Positions 7,435 through 15,645 of a stretch of DNA of 64,000 nucleotides are shown here, piece by piece. The notes under the pieces were generated by a model. The model ran no database searches. It was not told where the DNA came from and saw only the letters and a program-made list of their open reading frames with translations. How positions within the stretch are numbered: position 1 is the stretch's first letter; every line of letters begins with the position of its first letter. The stretch is from the NCBI GenBank assembly GCA_036260805.1, contig DATALZ010000084.1:1-64000 (forward strand), read 5' to 3'. A program made the translations under genes and the position numbers. This DNA comes from Thermocaproicibacter sp036260805. GTDB taxonomy: Bacteria; Bacillota; Clostridia; Oscillospirales; Acutalibacteraceae.

Positions 7435-8460
7435 CTAAGTCGGGTAAACTAACCGCTTTACTGAGTTGCCTTTAATAAGCTGGGTGTCAAGGACCACTAT
7501 ATTGGGTTTGTTTAATTCTCCATTCATTTTATCCACTAACATCTCGACACTTTTATTTGCTACTTCTTTAGCCGGTTGTTTAATCGTAGCTAGCGACGGA
7601 TTGTAAAAATAGGACATATCAATGCCATCGAATCCTATTATTGAAATATCATCCGGAACCCGTAGCCCTGCATCCGTAATAGCTTTAGCGGCACCAATTG
7701 CCATCACATCTGCCATTGCGAAAACAGCTGTTACCGGATTATTAGGAACGAGTATGGTGGATACTGCTTTGTAAGCATCCGATAAAGAAAATTTTGAAAC
7801 AAGGTATCTAGATTTGTCAAATTTCATACCATGCTTGTGCATGCATTCCATTGCACCGGTATATCGGAGTTCAGTTCCGCCTCCATTGCCTAATTGACCG
7901 CCTAAAATTGCTATGTTGGTATGTCCCTGTTCAATTAGATATTCAACCGCTGAGTAAGCCGCAGCCTTATCGTCAATACAGACACAGCCCTTTGTGGAGT
8001 TCTGTGGGAAAGGTACATATCCAGATGATACTACGCACGGAACATTGAAGTCTTTCAGTTCATTAGCAAATCGCTTTGCAGTTCCGCCCAAAAAGATGAC
8101 CCCTTCGGGTTTCTTTTCATGATTCAGCCTGATTGCTTCACTGATTTCATTGCTTTGCTCATCTATATACGCAACGAGCGCGTGAAATCCTCTGCGCGCC
8201 AGTTCATACTGCATCTGCTCAATAATTCCCTCATAAAAGATGTTTCCCTTACCTTTGACGATTATATTAATATTATTTGTTGCAATCTGTTTGAGATTTT
8301 TCGCATTGTCGTTAGGAAAATAGTTGTACTTTTTAACAATGTCCAGCACTCGCTGCTTTGTCTCCGCACTGACGTCCGGGTAATTATTCAGAGCCCTGGA
8401 TACCGTGCTTACCCCGACTCCTGCCAACTTTGCAATATCTGTAATATTCAGGGACCTCAT
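7435..8460 (-). CDS. LacI-family transcriptional regulator
   Basis: Repressor of 341 residues. The N-terminal helix-turn-helix and hinge are plain (ITDIAKLAGVGVSTVSRAL starting at residue 5; hinge near NDNAKNLKQ). They are followed by a periplasmic-binding-protein-like sensor domain with VIGFDGIDMS-type motif text (IIGFDGIDMSYFYNPSLATI). It lies between the transporter operators and the divergent sulfatase gene. A matching palindrome overlaps its own promoter's start region, so autoregulation is likely. The inducer is probably the sugar imported by the neighbouring ABC system; this is inference from context. Confidence 0.93.
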   Translation of the reverse strand: MRSLNITDIAKLAGVGVSTVSRALNNYPDVSAETKQRVLDIVKKYNYFPNDNAKNLKQIATNNINIIVKGKGNIFYEGIIEQMQYELARRGFHALVAYIDEQSNEISEAIRLNHEKKPEGVIFLGGTAKRFANELKDFNVPCVVSSGYVPFPQNSTKGCVCIDDKAAAYSAVEYLIEQGHTNIAILGGQLGNGGGTELRYTGAMECMHKHGMKFDKSRYLVSKFSLSDAYKAVSTILVPNNPVTAVFAMADVMAIGAAKAITDAGLRVPDDISIIGFDGIDMSYFYNPSLATIKQPAKEVANKSVEMLVDKMNGELNKPNIVVLDTQLIKGNSVKRLVYPT

Positions 8461-8467
8461 CTCCTTA

Positions 8468-8481
8468 CGGAAACGTTTCCG
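8468..8481. promoter_or_regulatory. LacI-family operator O4 (autoregulation)
   Basis: Perfect CGGAAACGTTTCCG palindrome, eight bases upstream of the regulator's ATG and immediately downstream of its -10 box, a position where bound repressor would block transcription. Confidence 0.85.
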
Positions 8482-8489
8482 GTAGCGCT

Positions 8490-8518
8490 ATTATAGCATC
8501 GATAACTAAAATTGTCAA
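8490..8518 (-). promoter_or_regulatory. Consensus sigma-A promoter of the LacI gene
   Basis: On the - strand: TTGACA, exactly 17 bp, TATAAT. The O4 operator begins nine bases after the -10 box. It is the strongest promoter match noticed in the window. Confidence 0.85.
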
Positions 8519-8599
8519 CTATTTAAACCAAAAATTATATATCCCTTTTCTGAAGTTCTGTATAAAAATATCTATTCTCCGTTAGTTCTGTCGAAACTG

Positions 8600-8637
8600 T
8601 TGACAATATTGACAATAGTACTATAAAGGATTATAAA
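8600..8637 (+). promoter_or_regulatory. Overlapping promoter pair for the sulfatase gene
   Basis: Two TTGACA boxes (8600-8605 and 8609-8614) are followed by TATAAA at 16 bp (8622) and 17 bp (8632). Either or both may drive the sulfatase. The 18-bp dyad at 8647 would fall at the start of the transcript. Confidence 0.65.
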
Positions 8638-8646
8638 TAGTAAAGC

Positions 8647-8664
8647 CAGTTATGCCGGTAACTG
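8647..8664. promoter_or_regulatory. Candidate operator in front of the sulfatase gene
   Basis: CAGTTA-TGCCGG-TAACTG: 6-bp perfect arms around a 6-bp core, at about +3 to +20 of the proposed transcript. The surrounding AAAGCCAGTTATGCCGG resembles a box found in the transporter's repeat modules (7361-7372 and 7181-7193). It may therefore be the binding site of a shared regulator different from the CCGGAAACG site. Confidence 0.45.
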
Positions 8665-8711
8665 CAGATGAATCGTACCTACAATCAAAAAATGAAAAGG
8701 AATCGATTGAT

Positions 8712-10025
8712 ATGAATCTAATTTATATTCATACGCATGATACCGGCAAATACATTCAGCCCTATGGATATCCTGTAACAACTCCTAACTTGATGCAATT
8801 CGCATCTAGGGGAACTTTATTCCGACATGCTTTTAGTGCAGCTCCCACATGCGCGCCCAGCCGAGCTTCTCTTATGACCGGCATGTGCCCTCATTCCAAT
8901 GGAATGCTGGGACTCCCTCATAGGGGATTCCTATTAAATGATTATAGTAAGCATATGGCTCAATACCTCCAAAATTTTGGTTTTGAAACCATCCTGTGCG
9001 GTGAACATCATGAGGCGCCAGACGATGATATGATAGGCTATAGTCAGATATTGAGCCGGGATAAAAGCACCAAAGAGATTTCTGAGAAAGCCTGGGACTT
9101 AACAAACGCCGACCGCGTTGCAGACTTTCTTTTATCTGGCACCGAAAAACCGTTTTTCCTGTCCTTCGGCATGCATAACACACACAGAGAATATCCTGAA
9201 ATTGATAAGGATATCAATCCTGATTTTGTTATGCCGCCTTTCCCCGTTTATGATACGAAAGAAACCCGAAAAGATATGGCTGCTTTCTATTCCTCTGTCA
9301 AAATAGTAGATTCCTGCGTTGGAACCGTACTTGACGCATTGAAAAAATCCGGTCATGACAAAGACACAGCCGTTATCATATCAACGGATCATGGCATAGC
9401 TTTTCCACGGATGAAATGCCATCTTTATGACACTGGAATCGGCGTAATGCTTATGATAGATTTCCCTGGAAACCCTATGAACGGTAAGGTTCTTGATGCT
9501 TTGGTTTCGCAAATTGACCTATTTCCGACGGTATGCGATTTATTGGGAATTTCTAAACCGTTCTGGCTTCAGGGGCATACTCTTATGCCATTGTTGAATG
9601 GCACTGAGAGAGAGATTCGAAATGAAATATTTGCTGAAGTCAACTTTCATGCCGCATATGAACCGAAACGATGCGTACGCACATCCCGATATAAACTTAT
9701 CCGCCTTTATGACAATCACAATCATATTGTGCCGGCCAATACGGATGATTCTCCCAGTAAGGACTTTTTGCTTAGATGCGGTTATCTAACGGAAGTAAAA
9801 CCTCGTGAGATGCTTTTTGATCTGAATCTGGATCCTATTGAAAGGATAAATCTGGTTATGGATAATCGGTATGCCGATATCTATTCTGAGATGTGTAATA
9901 GGCTTGATCAGTGGATGAAGCAAACGAATGACCCTATTCTAAAAGGAAAGCTTCAAAAGCCCGAACATGCTAAGGTCAATAAACTTAGTTGTATTAGTCC
10001 GGCTTCTACCAACTACGAAAAATAA
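8712..10025 (+). CDS. Cys-type sulfatase, N-sulfoglucosamine sulfohydrolase-like
   Basis: Alkaline-phosphatase-fold sulfatase of about 437 residues. The formylglycine motif reads TCAPSRASLMTG, with the modified Cys at residue 47 and Arg at 51, so it needs the anSME encoded at 1208. Metal and substrate motifs include HDTG at 9-12, NGMLGLPH, HNTHREYP and STDHGIAFP. The last three align by memory with human SGSH (heparan N-sulfatase), suggesting N-sulfated glucosamine as a possible substrate. No signal peptide is seen, so it should act on imported sugars in the cytoplasm. The frame opens at 8652, but ATG 8712 starts directly at the conserved strand and has AAAGGA upstream. Confidence 0.88.
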   Translation: MNLIYIHTHDTGKYIQPYGYPVTTPNLMQFASRGTLFRHAFSAAPTCAPSRASLMTGMCPHSNGMLGLPHRGFLLNDYSKHMAQYLQNFGFETILCGEHHEAPDDDMIGYSQILSRDKSTKEISEKAWDLTNADRVADFLLSGTEKPFFLSFGMHNTHREYPEIDKDINPDFVMPPFPVYDTKETRKDMAAFYSSVKIVDSCVGTVLDALKKSGHDKDTAVIISTDHGIAFPRMKCHLYDTGIGVMLMIDFPGNPMNGKVLDALVSQIDLFPTVCDLLGISKPFWLQGHTLMPLLNGTEREIRNEIFAEVNFHAAYEPKRCVRTSRYKLIRLYDNHNHIVPANTDDSPSKDFLLRCGYLTEVKPREMLFDLNLDPIERINLVMDNRYADIYSEMCNRLDQWMKQTNDPILKGKLQKPEHAKVNKLSCISPASTNYEK

Positions 10026-10101
10026 TGCTTACCAACGTTAACGTAAAAGCGTTACCAAAGAGCTCGCCGTCCCTATAAACTAAATAAAGCACCGAAAGTT
10101 C

Positions 10102-10126
10102 AGGCTTTGTTTGATAAATAAAACGA
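10102..10126 (+). mobile_element. Family 1 MITE fragment (copy C)
   Basis: AGGCTTTGTTTGATAAATAAA repeats the first 20-odd bases of copies A and B, then runs into ACGAGG, which resembles the element's right end. The ~120-bp interior is missing. It is either an internal-deletion relic or a left end truncated by the adjoining tRNA-derived repeat. Confidence 0.55.
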
Positions 10127-10144
10127 GGTGACTCCTCATTTTGC

Positions 10145-10500
10145 ACGGTCGAATGACTGGATTCGGGTGCGCTACACCTTTCTCGCCTACGGCGTTCCGT
10201 GCGCTACGCTTTGCGCAATTCATCAATCGTGTATTTCCACCGCGATAAGCTGGTTCCCACCCAGTCGCCTCAAAGCTGACACAAAAAAGGACCCGGTCAA
10301 CAACCGGATTCTTACATAAGCTGGTCGAGGTGATTGGATTCGGGTGTCCCACACCTTTCTCGCCTACGGCGCGTTCCGCGCGTTTCGCTTTGCACAATTG
10401 GTTAATCGTGTATCCCCACCGCGATAAGCTGGTTCTCACCCAGTCGCCTCAAAGCAGACACAAAAAAAGAACCCGGTCAACAACCGGATTCTCACATGAA
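10145..10500. repeat. Tandem ~178-bp repeat carrying decayed tRNA-Pro 3' ends
   Basis: Two diverged direct repeats (about 10145-10320 and 10321-10500) lead into the intact tRNA-Pro. Each starts with a copy of the tRNA 3' end: GGTCGAATGACTGGATTCGG and GGTCGAGGTGATTGGATTCG, compared with GGTCGAGGTGACTGGATTCG in the real gene. Each also holds CACACCTTTCTCGCCTACGG-like text, ACCGCGATAAGCTGGTT and a copy of the tRNA terminator. Repeated peptides can be read on the - strand but look non-coding. Confidence 0.8.
10462..10490 (-). terminator. Terminator of the tRNA-Pro transcript
   Basis: On the - strand a hairpin AATCCGG...CCGGGTT with a TTGTTGA loop is followed by TTCTTTTTTT, 10 bp past the tRNA 3' end. 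A second copy lies about 178 bp further on at 10285-10313. Confidence 0.85.
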
Positions 10501-10577
<77 letters not shown>

Positions 10578-10602
10578 AAAAATTTGGCTCCAAAATGGAG
10601 CC

Positions 10603-10677
10603 TGGTTGCGGAAGAAGGATTCGAACCCTCACATACAGAGTCAGAGTCTGTTGTGCTACCTTTACACAATTCCGCAA
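10603..10677 (-). tRNA. tRNA-Gln (anticodon CTG)
   Basis: A 75-nt tRNA with encoded CCA. The acceptor is TTGCGGA/TCCGCAA, the anticodon arm ACAGA-CTCTGAC-TCTGT gives CTG, and the T-arm is GAGGGTTCGAATCCTTC. First of two tRNAs on this - strand unit. Confidence 0.95.
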
Positions 10678-10858
10678 TGTATTAACTTTGCAACAGCGAT
10701 ATTTATTATATCAAATCACACGGATTTGTCAATCCCTTTTCGAGCTTTTCTTTTAAAAAGCAGGTAATTTATCCTTATATTTTGTATTAGTGAATTATAA
10801 TTAGCTTTTTAAATAATTTTGCCTCTAAATAAGGTCATTCTGCCTAGTCAATTTCATC

Positions 10859-11854
10859 CTATGAAATATATAAGATTTTTGATTCCCCGAACCGTTTGCC
10901 AATCTCAGCCAGAAAGAACTCTTCCGCCTCACTTCTAAGTTCCGGGCGATAGCAGTATTTTCCCATACCGCGCCCGACCATCTGCTCCTGGCTGTAAAGA
11001 ACAGGGGAATCAGGGAAAGCTTCCACATTAATAGCGCGGTGAACAAAGCTGTAGGTCATCAGAATTATTTCAATAAAAAAGCTCTGCTTTACTTTCTCAC
11101 TGAGCCTGTCAGCAAGAACATCAAGCAGCTCCAGATATTTTTCCTTCCAGTTCTCTACCAGAATCACAGGAGCAATCAGCAGTCCAACCGGGTAGCCGGC
11201 GTCACACAGCCGGTTCAGCGCATCGATTCTGCGATCCAGCGGGGACGTGCCTAGTTCGATGGTACTGATAATCTCCTGAGGATTTACGCTCATACGAATC
11301 ACCGTACGTCCGCGGTGATCCAGATTCAGCAAAGGCTCAATCATACTGAATTTCGTTGGGAATGTAAGATGTCCCCTGCCTTCCCGCGCAAAGCGTTCAA
11401 TTGTCCATTCCAGATTACCGGTAATGGTGTTCTCCAGCACCAGATCGCTGTTGCTTCCGATTTCAAACGTCAGCTCCCTCTCTGAGCCCTGTGAGGTACG
11501 GATAAGCTTGTCCAGCATCTGCTCACGGTTTACAAACAGACGCAGATAGGCGCACTTATTATAGTGGCATACCAAATAGCAGTACAGGCATTTCGCACTG
11601 CACCCGGAAGAAGTATACGGAACGAGGAAGTCGGAAGATTTTTCATTCGGCACGTATTTGTGCGTTTTCCGTACACCCACTACGAGGAACTGTTTCATAT
11701 GCGGGAATTCACTGTTTGGCTGTTGGCGAAGCTCCTCAATATTGTTATGACTTTGGATGGCAATCCATTCCGCATCGGCAAATTTGTCTTTCAAGACTTT
11801 GCCCAGTTCGTATTTCAGGGCATCCGGTTCATAATAAACTCTTTCTGGAAACAT
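10859..11854 (-). CDS. Spore photoproduct lyase family radical SAM protein
   Basis: Protein of 331 residues matching SplB along its length. It has the SAM cluster motif CSAKCLYC (C-x3-C-x2-C) followed by YL, and the conserved C-terminal block GTSPLDRRIDAL...AGYPVGLLIAPV. SplB repairs thymine spore photoproduct in germinating spores. The segment that reads ACTSD in characterised SplB (carrying the H-donor Cys) here reads GSNSD, so that Cys appears to be absent. It may be a paralogue with another role. Start ATG 11854 has AGAAGG upstream; the longer frame to 12043 has no support. Confidence 0.75.
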   Translation of the reverse strand: MFPERVYYEPDALKYELGKVLKDKFADAEWIAIQSHNNIEELRQQPNSEFPHMKQFLVVGVRKTHKYVPNEKSSDFLVPYTSSGCSAKCLYCYLVCHYNKCAYLRLFVNREQMLDKLIRTSQGSERELTFEIGSNSDLVLENTITGNLEWTIERFAREGRGHLTFPTKFSMIEPLLNLDHRGRTVIRMSVNPQEIISTIELGTSPLDRRIDALNRLCDAGYPVGLLIAPVILVENWKEKYLELLDVLADRLSEKVKQSFFIEIILMTYSFVHRAINVEAFPDSPVLYSQEQMVGRGMGKYCYRPELRSEAEEFFLAEIGKRFGESKILYIS

Positions 11855-11969
11855 GTTCGCACCTTCTTCCCCGTTTAGTATTGCAAAAATCATAGCAGTT
11901 ATGAAGTACGCACGCAGTTTTGAATCCAGAGAGATCATGCTATACTGGATATGAAGGGGATGTACAGAT

Positions 11970-12584
11970 TTGCCGGATAAGAAGAAGACAATGAAAGATT
12001 TGATTTTGCAGGCGTGTTCCCGTGAAGAAGACCTTCGTGGCACTGATTTTTCAGGTGAAGCTATAGAAAGTGCAGAATTTTCTGCAATCAGCTTTCACGA
12101 GTGCAGTTTAGAGAATTGCCGTATCACGGACTGTCAGGCAGAAAACATCTATTTTGAAGATACTGTTTTTGAAGGCTGCGATTTCTCAAATTCATCTTTT
12201 ACAGACTGCTGTTTTCGCCGGGTGAAATTTCTCCGCTGCAAGCTGCTTGGAACAAATTTCCCCGAATCCGTATTTGACACAATCGAGTTCTCATCCTGCA
12301 CCTGCAAATGGATTGCGTGCTCCTCAGGCAAGCTGAAAAATGTAACATTTTCCGGCTGTGACGTATCGGAAGGAGTTTTTCAGGAGTGCAGACTCAAATT
12401 AATAAGATTCACCGAATGCAATCTCCGCAAAAGTGATTTCCTGCATACCCCGCTGAAAGGAATTGACCTAACAAGCGACGAAATCGGGGGAATGATTGTC
12501 TCCGGCCCGGAACTTCGCGGAGCGGAAGTAACCATGATGCAGGCATGCGACCTGTCCCGCTATTTAGGTCTGATTATAAAATGA
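11970..12584 (+). CDS. Pentapeptide-repeat protein
   Basis: About 204 residues built almost entirely from degenerate A(D/N)LXX-type pentapeptides, e.g. TDFSG, AEFSA, CDFSN, SSFTD, CNLRK, SDFLH. Such proteins fold as a right-handed quadrilateral beta-helix. It is unusually Cys-rich, with Cys often at the repeat edges. The start may be TTG 11970 (AAGGGG ten bases upstream) or ATG 11991; neither is decisive. It is divergent from the SplB-like gene, and a strong terminator overlaps its stop. Function is unknown; some relatives mimic DNA and protect gyrase. Confidence 0.8.
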   Translation: MPDKKKTMKDLILQACSREEDLRGTDFSGEAIESAEFSAISFHECSLENCRITDCQAENIYFEDTVFEGCDFSNSSFTDCCFRRVKFLRCKLLGTNFPESVFDTIEFSSCTCKWIACSSGKLKNVTFSGCDVSEGVFQECRLKLIRFTECNLRKSDFLHTPLKGIDLTSDEIGGMIVSGPELRGAEVTMMQACDLSRYLGLIIK

Positions 12585-12613
12585 GGGTGTCCAAACGGAC
12601 ACCCTCATTTTTA
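12578..12613. terminator. Bidirectional terminator
   Basis: AAAATGAGGGTGTCC and GGACACCCTCATTTTT form a long stem around AAAC, with T-rich tails in both directions. It overlaps the stop of the pentapeptide gene and serves the convergent aminotransferase gene too. Confidence 0.9.
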
Positions 12614-12624
12614 TTAAACCTAGT

Positions 12625-13794
12625 TCAGCGCTTCAAAATTCCGCTTTCATCAATCGAATGTACCGCGTAGCGCATTTCATCCTCGTCCTGAACAAGGGCA
12701 ATACGGACATGGCCTTCGCCGGAAGGCCCGAACGCCGAACCCGGAGTGACCAGAACGCCGGTGCGTTTCAGCAGTTCCAGCGTAAAGGCTTCGCTGTTGG
12801 TGAAAGGCTCCGGAATCTTCGCCCAAACAAACATGGTGGCTTTCGGCTTGTCAATCTTCCAGCCAATAGAGTTCAGGCCGTCTACAAGCACGTCACGGCG
12901 TTTTTCATAGGCAAGGCAGGTAGTTTCCACGCAATCCTGCGGGCCGGTCAGAGCCGCCACAGCCGCCTTCTGGATAGGCAGGAACATTCCATAGTCCAGG
13001 TTGGATTTCAGCGCTTTCAGCATGGAGATCACGTCTTTATTGCCAAGCGCGAATCCGATTCTTGCCCCGGCGAGGCCGTAGGTTTTGGAAAGGGAGTTGA
13101 ATTCGATTCCGACTTCCTTTGCGCCGTCGTACTGCAGGAAGCTTCCGCATTTCGCTCCGTCGAATACCAGTTCACTGTAAGCATTGTCGTGCAGTACAAT
13201 AATATCGTACTTCTTTGCAAAAGCGATTAAATCCAGGTAGAACGATTCGGGCGCGATGCTCGTAACCGGATTGTTCGGGTAAGAAACAACCATGAACTTG
13301 GCTTTCTTCGCAACATCTTCCGGGATGGCCTTAAGATCGATCAAATACCCGTTTTCGCGCTTCTGCGGCATCCGGTACAATTCTGCTCCGGCGAGCGCGG
13401 GGCCGTCTGCAAAAATCGGGTAGCCGGGGTCAGGTACCAGCACCAAGTCCCCGCGGTCTACAATCGTCAGCGCAAGGTGAGAAAGCCCATCCTGTGAACC
13501 CAGCAGGGATGTCATTTCCGTCGCGGCATCAATTTCAACGCCATAGCGCCGCTTATACCACTGCTGCACCGCATTCTGCAGTTCTTCGGTGTCATTCAGG
13601 GCATAAACATAATTTTTCCTATCCTGTGCGCTCTTTACCAGCGCGTCGATAATATGCTGTGCAGGCGGGATATTCGGCGTTCCAACGCTCAGGTCGACGA
13701 CTTTTTTTCCTTCCGCAATCTCTTTCCGCTTCAACTCCGCCATAACGGAGAAAATTCCGGTATTAAAACGTTCCATTCGTTTTGCAAACTTCAT
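12625..13794 (-). CDS. PLP-dependent aminotransferase (class I/II, DapL-like)
   Basis: Fold-type I aminotransferase of 389 residues. The PLP lysine lies in NSLSKTYGLAGARIGF; VSYPNNPVT and LHDNAYSELVFD give the cofactor-contacting Asn and Asp/Tyr, and VRIALV holds the terminal carboxylate-binding Arg. Overall it most resembles LL-diaminopimelate aminotransferases and related enzymes, so it may serve lysine/peptidoglycan diaminopimelate synthesis, but substrate specificity cannot be read with certainty. ATG 13794 has AGGAG eight bases upstream; the GTG at 13803 is too near that site. Confidence 0.82.
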   Translation of the reverse strand: MKFAKRMERFNTGIFSVMAELKRKEIAEGKKVVDLSVGTPNIPPAQHIIDALVKSAQDRKNYVYALNDTEELQNAVQQWYKRRYGVEIDAATEMTSLLGSQDGLSHLALTIVDRGDLVLVPDPGYPIFADGPALAGAELYRMPQKRENGYLIDLKAIPEDVAKKAKFMVVSYPNNPVTSIAPESFYLDLIAFAKKYDIIVLHDNAYSELVFDGAKCGSFLQYDGAKEVGIEFNSLSKTYGLAGARIGFALGNKDVISMLKALKSNLDYGMFLPIQKAAVAALTGPQDCVETTCLAYEKRRDVLVDGLNSIGWKIDKPKATMFVWAKIPEPFTNSEAFTLELLKRTGVLVTPGSAFGPSGEGHVRIALVQDEDEMRYAVHSIDESGILKR

Positions 13795-13933
13795 AGCGGC
13801 CACTCCTATTCCTGATTCTGCAGCGTTTCAAAGCGCAATTGGCAGTAAGAATTTATTTAATATTTTAGCACATAAAAGCGGGAATAGAAAGGACGGGTTT
13901 AAAATATTGCATTTTTTAAATAAATATTTGCAG

Positions 13934-13960
13934 GGCATGCGGTCGGTTACCGTATGCCCC
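13934..13960 (-). terminator. Probable terminator of the sigma/anti-sigma unit
   Basis: GGGCATGCGGT/ACCGTATGCCC hairpin 32 bp beyond the stop of the anti-sigma-like gene; the - strand then runs into TGCAAATATTTATTT, a loose T-rich tail. Confidence 0.5.
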
Positions 13961-13991
13961 AAGCTAAAACAAGCCATATTTGCGTTTTGCT

Positions 13992-15104
13992 TTATTTTTC
14001 TACAGCGTGCAATTCCCATGTTTTTGTATCAAGCGTCATTATGCATTGCCTGGAAGAAGTGCTTCCGTCCTCATACGTTGCGGTAATAGTAATCCCAGTG
14101 CCTTCCATCGCTTTCAGCAGAGTGTGGTTCCATGATTTCATATCACCCGCCGCATCCCATTTTTTCTCGTCTGCTTTTGAGATGCTCTTGGTGATGCGCA
14201 GAACATATTGTTTAGTATAATCGTCCTGATCGGAATAGCTGATGGTATAAGATTTGCCCGCTGGGAGAAAACCGTCGTACTCTATGTGATGATCGTCCAC
14301 ACCCCATCCGCATTGGCCAACTTCCATAGATTTTCCGTCGCCGTAGTTCTGGTCTGGGGTCGGAATCAAAATTTTATGCTCCGGATCTTTTTTCTGCCAT
14401 TCTTTTCCGTATTTTTTATAGTCTTTTGTAAACTGCTCCACATTGTAAGGGATGGAATTCTGTATCGCAAGAAACTGTTTGACCGGCAGGCTTTTTACCT
14501 GCGCAAAGCCGCCCCGATCCGTAGAATAGGTCACTGACTTGATATGTTTGCCGACACATTTCAGGTTGAACCCCAGGTACTTCGCATAAATCAAGCTGGT
14601 ATCGTCCTCTTTCAGAATTCCTGAAGTATTATAAATACTGAAATCAGTTCGAGCCTTCGAACAGTCAATTCCGCTGACGCTTATCTTTCTTGTCAGGCTT
14701 AGACCGAATTTTGCCGCTGACTGTGACGACGGATTTTTTGTAGAAGAGGCCGCATTATTTTCGGCCGCGTAGGCTTCCAGAATAAACGGGTTTTGCTGAG
14801 CCATGTTGTCTTGACTGCTTTTGGGGGTGGAAGCAGATGAATTATTTTTTACCGCAGGCTCCGGTGCCGGCGAAATAGTTTTCGGAATCACCAATGCACC
14901 GCTCATAATCAGGACTGCCAGAAGGAACGTAACCGCATATCTCATAGCAGGCCGCCTGCGGGATTTCAGTGGTTCGGTATCGCTTCTTCCTTCATGATTG
15001 TAAGCGGACGCCATCACCTTGCTTTTTACATCCGGCGTTTCCTTTTCAACCTCGGAACGAAGCAGATTTGCAAGCCTTCGCTGCGAGCTGTACTTTTTCG
15101 TCAT
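13992..15104 (-). CDS. Membrane-anchored putative anti-sigma factor
   Basis: A 370-residue protein with a basic cytoplasmic N-terminus of about 55 residues, one membrane segment (YAVTFLLAVLIMSGALVI) and a large extracellular domain I do not recognise, preceded by a Ser/Asn/Gln-rich linker. The start ATG 15104 has AAAGGAGGA five bases upstream and lies 59 bp inside the end of the ECF sigma gene. That overlap and the topology are typical of an anti-sigma partner. No zinc anti-sigma motif was seen. The role is inferred from gene order and topology, not from a matched family. Confidence 0.65.
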   Translation of the reverse strand: MTKKYSSQRRLANLLRSEVEKETPDVKSKVMASAYNHEGRSDTEPLKSRRRPAMRYAVTFLLAVLIMSGALVIPKTISPAPEPAVKNNSSASTPKSSQDNMAQQNPFILEAYAAENNAASSTKNPSSQSAAKFGLSLTRKISVSGIDCSKARTDFSIYNTSGILKEDDTSLIYAKYLGFNLKCVGKHIKSVTYSTDRGGFAQVKSLPVKQFLAIQNSIPYNVEQFTKDYKKYGKEWQKKDPEHKILIPTPDQNYGDGKSMEVGQCGWGVDDHHIEYDGFLPAGKSYTISYSDQDDYTKQYVLRITKSISKADEKKWDAAGDMKSWNHTLLKAMEGTGITITATYEDGSTSSRQCIMTLDTKTWELHAVEK

Positions 15105-15645
15105 AAGAATCCTCCTTTTCAAAAAAAGACTGAAGTTTCTTCATTGCGTTTCCATACTTCCAGCGAACGGTTGCGCCTGGTTTGCCCAAAATCTGTGCAA
15201 TCTCCCTGTGGGTATACCCACCAACATCGTGAAGCATCACAATTTGCCGTTCGGTGCAGTCCAGCGCAGTCAGCAGATGATCCAAAAGCATCCGGTCAAG
15301 CTCGGGTGAAAGATCATCGCCGCCCTGCAGGGAGTCTTCCACCGTCATGATATCGGTCATATTCTTCTGTTTTCGGAATCGGTCTAAAGAAAGATTTCGC
15401 GTAATTTTCATGATCCACGCACCGGCGTCCGTACCGGACCGGTATGATGGGGCATTATCCCAAACCTTAAGAAACACGTTCTGCATCACGTCTTCCGCGT
15501 CGCTCCGGTTCTTCAGAATTGCAAGCGCAAGGCCATACACGGAGCTTTTGAATAGCTCATACAAAGTTCCAAGGGCTGATCGATCATCTTCCGCAATTTT
15601 ACCAATAAGTTCGTCAGCCGCTTTCTTTTCGTCATCCAATTTCAT
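15046..15645 (-). CDS. ECF-type RNA polymerase sigma factor
   Basis: A 199-residue sigma-70 family factor. Region 2 is seen in ILKNRSDAEDVMQNVFLKVW and ITRNLSLDRFRKQK. Region 4 (from about residue 135) contains ERQIVMLHDVGGYTHREIA and the recognition helix ILGKPGATVRWKYGNAMKKL. ATG 15645 is preferred over the upstream ATG because AAAGG is six bases before it. Its last 59 bp overlap the putative anti-sigma gene, implying translational coupling. The 18 bases at its ribosome site are identical to those in front of spoIIE. Confidence 0.92.
   Translation of the reverse strand: MKLDDEKKAADELIGKIAEDDRSALGTLYELFKSSVYGLALAILKNRSDAEDVMQNVFLKVWDNAPSYRSGTDAGAWIMKITRNLSLDRFRKQKNMTDIMTVEDSLQGGDDLSPELDRMLLDHLLTALDCTERQIVMLHDVGGYTHREIAQILGKPGATVRWKYGNAMKKLQSFFEKEDSYDEKVQLAAKACKSASFRG

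Noticed and set aside
10080..10439. 119-codon - strand frame with an internally repeated peptide
   Set aside because: It spans the tandem tRNA-derived repeat and its terminators; the internal repetition reflects DNA duplication.
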